The position numbers and the translations under genes are program-made. A stretch of 64,000 nt of DNA from Taxillus chinensis (taxonomy: Eukaryota > Streptophyta > Magnoliopsida > Santalales > Loranthaceae), in the NCBI GenBank assembly GCA_023512835.1, contig CM042090.1, forward strand, positions 49,892,996 through 49,956,995. Direction: 5' to 3'. This document shows, one piece after another, positions 45,014 to 55,158 of the stretch (its first letter is position 1; each line of letters starts with the position of its first letter). The notes under the pieces are model-generated. The model was not told the origin of the DNA and searched no databases. It was given only the letters and a program-made list of their open reading frames with translations.

Positions 45014-45990
45014 CTGATGAATCAGGTATTTGCCCCGTACCTAGATTCCTTTGTGGTGGTATTTATTGATGACATCCTTGTATACTCAAGGACCCGAGAG
45101 GAGCATGAGGAGCATTTCACTGTGGTGTTATAGACGCTCCGGGACCACCAGATGTATGCTAAATTCAGCAAGTGCAACTTCTGGATGCAAGAGGTACATT
45201 TCCTTGGGCATGTGGTATCTGCCGAGGAAGTTAGAGTGGACCCAACCAAGATTGAGTCTGTATAATCTTGGAAAAGGCCCACGAATGTTTTTGAGATCCG
45301 TAGTTTCTTGGGTCTTGCAGGATATTACAGGCGTTTCGTGGAAGGGTTCTCTCGGTTAGCAGCACCGATGACAGCCCTGACACGAAAAGGAGTTAAATTC
45401 GAGTGGACGGACAAGTATCGGCGAGCTTTTGAGGAATTGAAGACTCGTTTGACTACTGCACCGATTTTGAGTCTACCACGGGATGGAGTGCCTTACGAGG
45501 TGTATTGTGATGCATCCCGCGTTGGATTGGGGTGTGTTCTGATGCAGGAACACAAAGTCATAGCTTATGGCTCACGACAGCTTAAGCCCCATGAGTAGAA
45601 TTAACCAACGCATGATCTGGAATTAGCAGCAGTTATCTTTGCCTTGAAGTCGTGGCAACATTACCTGCTGGGGGAGCAATTTGTGGTATACACTGACCAC
45701 AAGAGCCTACAGTACATCTTCACCCAGAGGGATCTGAATTTGAGACAGAGGAGATGGGTGGAGTACTTGCAGATGTTTGACTTTACACTCTACTGCACAC
45801 CTGGAAAGGGGAATGTAGTTGCAGATGCACTAAGTAGGAAGGGAAAAGCTGAGGTTTCCATGAGAGAATGGAAAATGATGGAACAATTAGCAGTGCTGCA
45901 GGTACAACCTGATTTTAGCAGTGGGGAAGCAGTCCTATGTTCTATTGCTGTAATGCCAGAGTTATACCAACGTGTCCGTGAGGGACAGTT
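45014..45990 (+). pseudogene. pol: Element G reverse transcriptase 3' part and RNase H
   Basis: Same frame as G gag. The catalytic FIDD is at 45062-45073. Stops lie at 45131 (TAG), 45263 (TAA), 45596 (TAG) and 45602 (TAA). RNase [21 protein letters not shown] (Asp at 45509), [60 protein letters not shown]. No frameshift is seen. Confidence 0.92.
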
Positions 45991-47407
45991 GGGGGACGTG
46001 GACTATAAAGTGATCCGAGCCCAGATAGAGGCCGGTGAACTGTTTAAGGTATGGACAGAAGGAACTGAGCATGAGCTGAGATTTCAGGGGCGCTTGATAG
46101 TACCACCCTCCTTACGCGAAGATGTGATGAGGGAGTTTCATCATTCCCGTTTGGCTGTGCATCCAGGAGGGACTAAGATGTATCATGTCGTGCGAGCACA
46201 GTTCTGGTGGCCAGGACTGAAGAGGTGTATAGCTGAGTTTGTTTCCAGGTGCCTTACTTGTCAACAAGTAAAGGCGAGCACCACGACTCTTGGTCGATTC
46301 TGACCATTGCCTGTGGATGAGTAGAAGTGGGAGCATATTACCATGGATTTTGTGACAGGACTTCCTACCACTTTTGGGAGGAAGGATATGATTTGGGTCA
46401 TTGTAGACCGATTGACTAAATCGGCCCATTTCTTGGCTATTCGGGAGCGAGACTCCATTGGAACATTGAACCAGTTGTATGTTGATGAGATTGTGCGATT
46501 GCATGGAGTGCCTTTGTCTATCGTTTCAGACAGAGATGCACGATTCACTTCTCGGTTTTGGAATGGTTTGCAAGAGGCATTCGGGACGCGGCTTAATTTG
46601 AGTACTGCTTTCCATCCTGAGACTGATGGTCAGTCAGAGAGGACCATTCAAACGTTGGAAGACCTGTTGAGAGCTTGTGCGCTTGATTTTGGGGGATCAT
46701 GGGCTTCTCACCTTCCTTTGGTAGAGTTTGCCTATAATAATAGTTACCAGGCTTCTATTGGGATGGCCCCGTTTGAGGCATTGTATGGCAGACCTTGTCG
46801 GTCTCCATTATGTTGGGCAGAGGTTGGAGAGGTAGCTATGTTGGGACCTCAATTGGTCCAAGAGGCCACGGCAAAAGTCCAACTGATTAGGCAGCGCCTT
46901 CTTACGGCCCAGAGTAGACAAAAGTCTTATGCGGATCGCCGACACAGACCATTGGAGTTTTTGGTTGGAGACCACGTGTTTCTTCGTGTTTCTCCACGGA
47001 GAGGGCATAAGCGATTTCGAAAGGGATCCAAGTTATCTCCACGATACATTGGACCGTTCGAGATTTTGAGCAGAGTTGGACCCGTTGCTTATAGGTTGCC
47101 ATTACCTCCCAGTTTGAGTAAAGTTCATGATGTTTTCCATGTATCCCAGTTACGGAAATACCATCCAGATCCCACACATGTGCTGGATTGGAGTACCCTG
47201 GATATTGGGGAGGACGTGACGATTGTTGAGGCACCAATCCGTATTTTGGATAGGCGCGTGAAGCAGCTACGAGGTAAGACTATTCCGTTGCTCACTACCC
47301 TGACCTGTTCAAGGACGAACAACCTTGAAGGGGGGAGGAAGGCAAATATCAACATAGTCAGGTACTTGTCCAACTGGTTGTTTGATGCGTGTATTCATTT
47401 GTGTTAG
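45991..47407 (+). pseudogene. pol: Element G integrase with damaged chromodomain
   Basis: Same frame. Zinc region: [20 protein letters not shown] and [10 protein letters not shown]. Stops at 46301 (TGA) and 46322 (TAG). Core: Asp in MDFVTGLP (46346), Asp in [10 protein letters not shown] (46529), Glu in QSERTIQ (46637), giving D-x60-D-x35-E. GPY/F block: SPRYIGPFEILSRVGPVAYR. The tail reads APIRILDRRVKQLRGKTIPL and then jumps to sequence that in another frame is HYPDLF. About 65-70 bp are missing near 47288, deleting most of the chromodomain and shifting the frame. Confidence 0.9.
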
Positions 47408-47478
47408 TAGTCTATTCATTGGTTTTGGTTGTTGTTTCTTTTGATTCCGCATTTTCTTTTCGATGACGAAAAGTCTTT

Positions 47479-47491
47479 AAGGGGGAGAGGA
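47479..47491 (+). other. Element G polypurine tract
   Basis: AAGGGGGAGAGGA directly before the 3' LTR. Confidence 0.92.
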
Positions 47492-47904
47492 TGTAAGGAC
47501 CCGTATTTGAGGGGCCTTAGAGATAGCCTTGAGTTAGAGACCTTATTTTAACAAATGAATATCAGCACAATGATGTGCTCATCAAATGGAGAATTTTGAC
47601 TGTACTTGGACTAAATTTGAGATTTGAGGCCCTGAGGGGTATTTTCGGGATTTCACAAATAATTTTATATTCCCTTTTTAATTTACCTGGGTTTGTCTTT
47701 TTAGCTTTGGGCCTCCCTTCAAGGGAAAAGCCCAATATGAGAGAGAGTGGGCTGTTTTGCCTTTCTTCTTGGGTTTACTTAACCTTTGGGCTGCATTTGG
47801 TCTTGGGCTTCTATTAAAAATAAAATAATAAAAAGAAATAAAATAGGAGAAAAGAAAAGGAAGAACCAAACCCTACCTTCCCTGCAGCCGTCACACACAC
47901 ACGC

Positions 47905-47943
<39 letters not shown>

Positions 47944-49792
47944 AGACGATCCAGAGTGGAGGGGTTCCTGACGATCAAGGATTTCCTACAGACGACGGGA
48001 GGCCGGAGGCGTTGAGGTAGCAAGGACACAGATCGCTCCGTTCTTTTCCCCAATTCTTTTTTCTGCAATACGAGGTAGGGATTTCAAGTTTGTCTATTTG
48101 CCGTCTCTCTCTTACAGATTTCTAGAAAATAAAATTTATGTGATGATCTGGGATGTTGAGAAGGGACCTTTTTATATATATTGAGTTTTCTAAATTCCAC
48201 CTTGAGCCTATGGATGATCTGGGGTTTTTGTCTGACTTTTCTAAATTTCTAATTTTCTGCGTGAGATTATTTGTGCCTTTGGGTTAGGGGTCATTTGTAT
48301 ACCCTTTGTCTTGAGATTATTTAGTTGAAAATTTTAGGAAAAACCCTGTATTTGGCTTGGCTAAGGCCTCTGGTATTGGGAAATCAAATGAGAGTGAGGC
48401 CAGAGTTGGATTTAGACCCGGTTTATGGGCTTAGAACCTCAATAACTTCTAAACTAAGATGAATTTGAGGTTGGTTCTTTAGGAAAAAATGATTAAAATG
48501 GCAAAAGGAAGGTTTTGGAGCCTGCACGTGAGAATGCCTTTTTCACTTGCAGATTCGTTCTTGCTCCAAATTGCCCCAAATTTTAGGTGGAGCTTCCTTA
48601 GAGGCATAGGAGTTGAAATACCCCTGCACGTGAGAATGACCTTTCCACGTGCAACCTTGTTTTTGGCTAAAAATCATCCCTGATCCTTTTGGGATGGTTA
48701 GAATGATGTTTGGAGTTAATTTTCCTCTGCACGTGACAATAGGTTGTCACGTGCAGCTTGTTTTGGGCTCCCCTTGAGGTGGATAAGCTTCCTTTGAAAG
48801 GTTGTTTATGATCTAGACTATGAGTGAGAATTGTGTGGACTTCAGGGACCATGAGGGGTTAGGTGATGTTATGTGTAATGATTTCATTGTTCTGAGACTA
48901 TCTATTGTTTTACATTCTGAGTTGAGTTTTCTGTATGTTGAATGAGTTGCATGTTTGTACTGTGTTTGTTGAGTTATGTTTATTGAGTTGAGATTGTTGA
49001 GTTGTATATGTTGAAATGTGTATGTTGAGCACCCCAGAAACGCGGGGAGTTGAGATGAGAACCCCAGAAACGCAGGGAATTGAGCTGAGTATGGGACAGT
49101 CATTATACTGTACCCCTTGAGATGAGATTCACATTTGCCTGGTGTGGCATGTCACGTCGCCGTGGTGGCGGGGTGTCCTCTGCCCTCCTGTGCAGGCAGA
49201 GGTATGAGGTGTGTTTACTGGGTGATGGTTGTAGTTTTAGCTTAAGTCACTACACGAGCACATGCATCCACTTGACATGCATAGTTTTAGAGTGGGACGG
49301 GACTGGGGAGACTTGATCCCTACTGAGCTGTGGTGTGCTCACCCCTCCTATGAACTGTTCTTTGCAAGACCTAGCATGCGATAGGCAGAAGAGCTGAGTT
49401 GGTAGGCTGCTAGGGCTATATGGCCTTATATATATATATATATATACATTTGGTTATTTCGTTATATTTGAGATTCTGTTTGCTTGAACTGTATACCCTG
49501 GTTTTATTTTTGGGAGCTTGTTCCCTAGTGGGTTGTAAAAGAGCTTGAAACCTCTGAGCAATGTAATTGATGTTTTGGGTTGTGAATACCGTATGTATGT
49601 ATATTGTGGTGGTGTGGTTGGCATGGAAACAGGTACATGCCCCTTGGCATGTTGACATGTGATACAGGAATAGGACAGCACCCGCGGTAGGTGTCCTCAC
49701 TTTGGTGTTTACACCGAACCCTTGACCCTTCGGGTGTGGGCATGGGCAGTCATTACCCATTTCCAAAGGGGAAGGAAATTTGGGGCGTGAAA
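47492..49792 (+). repeat. Element G 3' LTR
   Basis: A 2301-bp copy of 31493-33790 with few differences. The last bases read GCGTGAAA instead of GCGTGACA, so the terminal CA is mutated to AA. It is followed by ctagg and element C's protease. Confidence 0.95.
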
Positions 49793-49797
49793 CTAGG

Positions 49798-50960
49798 AGT
49801 AACTGAACTCCCATAGCTTCTTCCATCTCTAACACCACAAAATCAGCTGGAAAAATAAATGATCCCACTTTCACCAGCACATCTTCTTTGATTCCCTCAG
49901 GCCTTCCTGTGGACCGGTCTGCGAACTGTAGTGATATAGAAGTGGGCTTCATTCCTGTTAACCCAAGCTGCTTATAGAGGGCGAAGGAGATTAAATTAAT
50001 GCTAGCCCATAAATCACATAGGGCCTGCTGTTGTGGTGCATCTCCTATTACACACGGAAGAGTGAAACTACCCGGATCTTTATGCTTTGTGGGTAACTTC
50101 CTCTGAACCACATTGCTCACCTCATTAGTGACAGCAACAATCTTGTGGCCTCCATACTTCCTCTTCTTCATCATGAAGTCCTTCAAAACTTTCTTGCATC
50201 TGGGCATCTGTTCCAGGGCTTCTATGAAAGGAATGTTTATTTCCAGCTTCTTGAATATCTTCAAGAAGCGTTCATTTTCTTCTTCCACCTTTTGATTCCT
50301 CATCCACTGAGGAAATGGCATCGTAGGCCTCACTTCCTTTAGCCTTTGTTCTTCAGCTGGTTGAACCTTAATTGGTTGCTGTTCTTGGTTAACTCCCAAC
50401 TGTTTCTCTTCCTCAACAGCTCTTTCCTGATTTTCAGCTGCTAAAGGCTTAAGTTGTGCTTCTTGAATGACCTTCTTCTTAGGCTTCTCAGCTTCCTTTA
50501 ATGCCTTACCACTCCTCAAAGTGATAGCCTTGCAGCTTTCCTTGGGATTAACTTCAGTATCACTTGGAAAGGATTTGGAAGAAACTCCCTGGTTTGCATT
50601 TTGTGCCACGCTCACCAATAGCTTCTCAATATTTTTAATAGAGCTCTCCATACTTCCTACCCTTTCCTTCAAATCTCCCACTTCTCTTTTGGTTGTCTCA
50701 TCCTCAGTCTGATAATTTCTTCTCTGTTGCTGAGGGTGAGGCTGTTGTTGCTGCTCAAAACCTGGAGGTGGTTGCAAATAATTATCTGTAGCATATGGAT
50801 TCTGCTTCATTCCTGGAGGGATATATTTATACTGATTTGAAGTGTCACCTCCTCTATTCTGATTCTGGTTAAAGGCATTTTTCTGGTAACCTTGGTTGGG
50901 ATTTTGTTGCTGATAGCCTTGACCCTGGTTCTGTTGGAAGAAGGGTTGCTTCTGATACAT
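49798..50960 (-). pseudogene. gag-pol: Element C gag C-terminal region and protease
   Basis: One open frame from 50960: a Gln/Asn-rich stretch, a coiled coil (REVGDLKERVGSMESSIKNI), CKAITLRSGKAL, a Lys/Glu/Gln-rich linker, FPQWMRNQKVEEENERFLKI, then protease RKLPTKHKDPGSFTLPCVIG, QALCDLWASINLISFALYKQ, IKEDVLVKVGSFIFPADFVV. The active-site triplet, normally DLG in this lineage, reads DLW (near 50010-50030), so the protease would be inactive. The frame reaches LLL at the insertion of G and then runs on into G's LTR. Confidence 0.88.
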
Positions 50961-51063
50961 ACCCTTTCCTCCAATAAAGTTTGCTTCTTCAGCTCCACTC
51001 CATGCTTATTCAACTACTGGTGGAGCTTGCTGTGGTCCTCCTACCTTAAGAGCCAGTACTTCC

Positions 51064-51994
51064 ATGCTTTTTGCTAGAGCCCGTATCTGCTCTTGCATGT
51101 TATTGGAAGAGTTATCAACTGAAGCTATCTTCTCTTTTGGCCTTGAAGTCCGCATATTAGACCACTGCCAATCAGCCAGGATAGTCTCTCTAAAAGTTCA
51201 GCTGCTACATCAGGTTCCAAATTCATTAGACATCCTCCTGCAGCTGCATTCACCTTGTCTTGTGAGAGACACTGAAGACCAGTATAGAAGGATTCGATTT
51301 GAATCCATTGGGGTCTTCCATGGTTAGGGCATCTTCTTACCAAGTCTTTAAATCTTTCTCAAGCTTCATGAAGAGTCTCCATCTCGTCTTGCCTAAAACG
51401 GCTGATTTCCCCTCTGAGCTAGATCACCTTGGAAGGAGAGAAATACTTAGACATAAATTTAGTCTGCATCTCCTCCCAAGTATTTATAGAACTAGCCGGT
51501 AGACTGTTGAACCATCCAAGAGCTCTATCCCTTAAGGAAAAGGAAAAAAGTCTTAACTTTATTGCTTCCTCCGACACATTGTTGAGCTTGATTGTGTCAC
51601 ACATCTGAAAGAATCTCATCAAGTGCTGATGCGGGTCATCCACTGCTGTTCCTCCAAGTGCATTGTTGCTTACCATGTTGATCAATGCCGGTTTTAGCTC
51701 GAAATTGTTTGCTTGGACTCTTGCTTGCCTAATCCCTGAGTAATGATCCGACATAGTTGGCCTTGCATAGTCCAAGAAAGTCCTGGGCCTAAATCTGCTA
51801 CCCTCATCTTCTGGAATTTGGCCATTATACTTGGCCCCTCCTTGCTGTACACTGCCATTAGGTCTTATATCCTCCATAATGTCTAGAACTGTATCCTCTA
51901 AACCCTGCAGTGCTTCTTCAGCTTCCCTCTCGGCTTCCCTAGCTGCCCTACGACGATCTCTAATTATCTGTTCAGGTTTTGGATTAAATGGCAC
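51064..51994 (-). pseudogene. gag: Element C gag, N-terminal part
   Basis: MPFNPKPEQIIRDRRRAARE (start at 51994, about 235 bp after the LTR), then RTFLDYARPTMSDHYSGIRQ, FELKPALINMVSNNALGGTA, DPHQHLMRFFQMCDTIKLNN, LRLFSFSLRDRALGWFNSLP, WEEMQTKFMSKYFSPSKVI and a stop. In further frames come LRGEISRFRQDEMETLHEA, then VRRCPNHGRPQWIQIESFYT and DKVNAAAGGCLMNLEPDVAA. This is the Athila-type capsid block, broken by at least one stop and one frameshift. Confidence 0.87.
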
Positions 51995-52209
51995 AAGTTC
52001 CCTTCATCGCATACACAGTTGAGAATTTTCTCAAACACCAGGTGAACATTCCTGTAAAACAACAAGAACACACCCAGCAGCTCCGAACAAGACAAAATAA
52101 ATAAATAAAACACAAAATAACAGAAAATAAAAGACAGAATTAAACACCAAGATCAGAATTTAAACAATTTCACTCAATGTTGATTTTGAAAAACTAGTTA
52201 ACCGTACAA

Positions 52210-52227
52210 TCCCCGACATCGGCGCTA
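52210..52227 (-). other. Element C primer binding site
   Basis: Minus-strand TAGCGCCGATGTCGGGGA, 3 bp inside the 5' LTR. It resembles the TGGCGCCGTTGCCGGGGA site (tRNA-Asp type) of Athila-like elements. Confidence 0.75.
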
Positions 52228-53116
52228 ATTTGACAGGCAGATTTTTAGCCTCCCTAAGAGCTAGCTAATGTCGTAAAATCTCTCTTCAAGATAATAAATT
52301 CCCTAAGTTTGCACTAAAAGAATAGCAGCAAGCAAGGGGTCAAACCCACAGGGATTGGCCTAGTTTTCAAGTTCTTAAATCAAAACACCCAATTACTCTT
52401 ATTCTATAAAATGTCTTGGCAAAAAGTTTTCTTTTTTAAACTATAGATCTAATTTTTATTTGGTTTTCTGAATAAACAAGGACAGCAGAATTGAATTAAA
52501 TGTTAAATATCAAAGATTAAAGCATCTAGGATCACAATTTCACCTCCCTACGCTGTTTCTACTGATTTTAAGGTTCTTGGGGTTATTTAAATGATAGCAT
52601 GCTATACATGAGCCATGGTTCTGCAAATGGTCATTGATAGACCTTCTAAGTGTTGTTTGCCTGAATGGTCATCATGGCAGCAACAAACAAAGCCTAATTA
52701 TCATACTCATGATAGGATAATGGTCACACCAATCACAAATATGTTATGAACCAAAGGTCAGCCTCAGACTAAGACTAAGAAAACCCAAGTGTATAGCCCA
52801 GATATTAAAAGATGAAGAACAGATTCATAAAACATGCAATCTCAGTTAAACAAACCCAATATTCAAATAATCAGTTTAACAACTTAGGGGGCTACATTGC
52901 TCCCCTAGATAAAGGAAACTACTCACACATGTTCTTGACAAAGCATAAACAAATAAAGAACATCATCTCAGAACCAAGAGCAACAGAACTTCAACTCTGG
53001 ATCTTCTCCAGCCGTCAAACTCTTAGGGCCAGCAGCTCCAAGAACGTGAGCCTTCTCTTTCTCTCTCTACAAATGTGCCCTCCTCTTAAGATGTCTCTTT
53101 AGGGCCTGCTGGACCC

Positions 53117-53196
53117 CTATTTATAGAGGAACCTACTGTGCAATGTGTGCCCTAGCCGCCAGCTGTTGTCAGTAATCAAAATGGCGTAGTTTTGAC
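53117..53196 (-). promoter_or_regulatory. C core promoter: TATA and degenerate ACGT palindrome
   Basis: Minus-strand CTATAAATAG (53117-53126), with AAAACTACGCCATTTT (53175-53196 with flanks) about 50 bp upstream. Confidence 0.7.
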
Positions 53197-53318
53197 AAGT
53201 GACGGTGATTTTACCTTTCAGCCATTATACAACACAAACCAAGCACAATATGTACTAGGTTCTTTAGGAAAAGATCATCAGTATAACAAAACAAAGGTGA
53301 CTGTGCAAAAACATTCTT

Positions 53319-53520
53319 GCCCGTAACAAAGGTCATTTTCATGAGCACCTCTATTTGCTCTAAAACTTCACCCAGCACTTTATCACATTAGATAGAAGCC
53401 TTCCATGCAAAAATATCTTTGCCCGTGACAAAGGTCATTTTCACAGGCACCTCCAAATGGTCTGAAATGTTTATGAGAGGTAGATGACATCATTTGGAGG
53501 AACTTTTGTTCTGCACGTGA
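53319..53520 (-). promoter_or_regulatory. Inverted-repeat modules in C U3
   Basis: GCCCGTAAC...TTCATGAGC (53319-53346), GCCCGTGAC...TTCACAGGC (53421-53448) and a half-site CTGCACGTGAGATC at 53511. Start spacing between the first two is 102 bp. Confidence 0.68.
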
Positions 53521-54010
53521 GATCATATGAAGCCTCCTACTAGGTCAAAAAAATCAAATCCCAATATCATGTGCAAAATCTTTTGTTGTCCTTTTGCTCT
53601 GAAATGTTTACGGGAGGTCAAGGACATCATTTGGAGGAACTTTCCCTTCTGTATGTGATATTGGTAAGGCCATATTCATAGTCAAATAAATCAAAACGCG
53701 CTTGCTCAACAATGAGTGTGTGAAGAAGCCTCTTACTGCCTTGTCGCTTGTAGCCTTCAAAATGCCTCCTTTTGAGCTCATATTTTGCAACAAGCTTCCT
53801 CTTTAGTAGACAAGATGATCTAACTCATTTGTTTGAGAAGGAATCACCTAAAAACCTACCAAAACAACTCAAAAACACACATTTAGAACAAGTAGTGTCT
53901 TCCTAAGGGGTTAGAGAAAATATCTATGAAATATGGGTAAATTAAGCTCTAGTCATGCTCTTTAATGCCCTAAATATACACTAGAATAACGGCATAAATG
54001 CACGTTATCA

Positions 54011-54084
54011 GCGCATAGCTTCTCTGGATGCAAAGTCAACTTACTGACTACGATTTCAACATGACATCTGCTCCACTCCTCCCT
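54011..54084 (+). pseudogene. pol: Element B RNase H, 3' remnant
   Basis: After the gcgca duplication the frame continues CA-stop-LLWMQSQLTDYDFNMTSA. The TAG at 54016-54018 stands where Gln is usual. The rest of RNase H (a CDNTSA-type block) is not recognisable. Confidence 0.8.
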
Positions 54085-55158
54085 CCAAACTCACACTTAT
54101 CGATCTGACTGGACATGCATTGTTGAATCAGAATTGTGGCATGATAGTCTTTCTTCTTCACCTTTTGCATTTTAGCAATTACAATCAATCTTTTTACTCA
54201 TCCAGCATGTGTTCTTTATTTCACCCTCACTCATGAATCCCTGGTTGAATAAATTCATATAGAATTAATTAATCTTAGCTACCACTGTCACTATGAAATT
54301 TTCGCTATGTTGACCAAAATGAACTTATGTGTTTATCAGTTGTCATATGCATTTTCTTTAGTAAACTGATCATAATTCACATGTATGTGTCTCGTTACTA
54401 TTCTTCCATATGCATAAGTTCAACTTCTTCTTAGTTCGAGTTATGATGTTTTTACTTAGACCATTTGTTCCATTTCCGTGCTAACTCAACCTGTTAAGTC
54501 TTTTGTTCTTTTAGTTTAAACTTTATAAAGCTACATGTTCAGATTTCCTTTGCACTTCATTGCTATATTAAGTATGATGTCTCGGATTTGAAGTGTTGTG
54601 GTACTTCTTTTCTATTCTGACTTCAAGACAGCAAAGGAATCTACTTCTTCAGTACTTTCTTATTACGAACTCAGTTTGTCTATCATCCGGATATAGTTCA
54701 CACAGACATTATCTGGCCCGGATAAGAGTCGGTTTAATTTCTCCTGACTTTTGGAATTCTCAATTCGCGATAAACCAAGTGATTATCTTACATTGCGTCT
54801 TTTTGAGGGGGAATAATGATGGTTCATTAAATGCACGTCTCGAGCCCAAAAATTTGTTTTTTTCAAAATTCGGTAGTATGCATACAGCTGTCATTATTGA
54901 ATGGTTAGCATGGCTACCACATCATCAGTCTACTCGACGATGCTAATACATCAAGTCTAATGACATCGGATTGTCAGGCGGATCACGGCTCATCTCGTTT
55001 AAACCCGAGACCCGCTGGCTTCCACTAAACGGGTCCTATTTATACTGAACTCTCACGCGAGTGCGAGGCTATCGCTTTCACTTCTGAAAGCCCTAAACCT
55101 TCTTCACTCTCCATTTTCCAAAGACCTCCCTCCCTTCTCCTCCAACCTTCAAATTCCA
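54085..55158 (+). other. Element B post-pol spacer with possible internal promoter
   Basis: No coding frame is supportable. The sequence at 54118-54148 resembles D's spacer (11568-11596). TTTGAGGGGGAATAATG near 54803 is purine-rich. TATTTATA at 55037-55044 is a TATA-like box about 115 bp before the cargo ATG, followed by a CT-rich leader (55085-55150). Confidence 0.55.

Larger units (their letters stand above)
31493..49792 (+). mobile_element. Element G: Tekay/Del-like chromovirus
   Basis: About 2.3-kb LTRs (TGTAAGGACCCG...GCGTGACA; the right copy ends GCGTGAAA), iMet-type PBS, and AAGGGGGAGAGGA polypurine tract. Flanks are ctagc (31488-31492) and ctagg (49793-49797), a duplication with one mismatch. 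Without H it is about 10.0 kb. Gag and pol lie in a single frame broken only by in-frame stops until a deletion in the chromodomain tail. It inserted in C's protease. Confidence 0.95.
4425..54010 (-). mobile_element. Element C: Athila-like Ty3/gypsy retrotransposon
   Basis: Both LTRs start TGATAACRTGCATTTATGCC and end TGTCA on the minus strand. The element is flanked by gcgca at 4420-4424 and 54011-54015. Without its inserts it is about 10.9 kb, a usual Athila size. On the minus strand the order is PBS, gag, protease, RT, RNase H, integrase. Lineage rests on the protease block (KDPGSFTLPCVIG) and RT block (AVPKKGGMTVIRNE, TVTGWRVCVDYRKLN, LPFIDQMLDRLA), which are Athila/Tat-type and lack a chromodomain. 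It was later split by D, E (with F) and G (with H and I). Confidence 0.93.
52231..54010 (-). repeat. Element C 5' LTR (right copy)
   Basis: 1780 bp, the fuller copy. On the minus strand from 54010: TGATAACG start, U3 with three ~100-bp-spaced modules, palindrome, TATA box, CT-rich leader and U5. The U3 block 53549-53117 parallels E 19765-20214. Confidence 0.96.
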
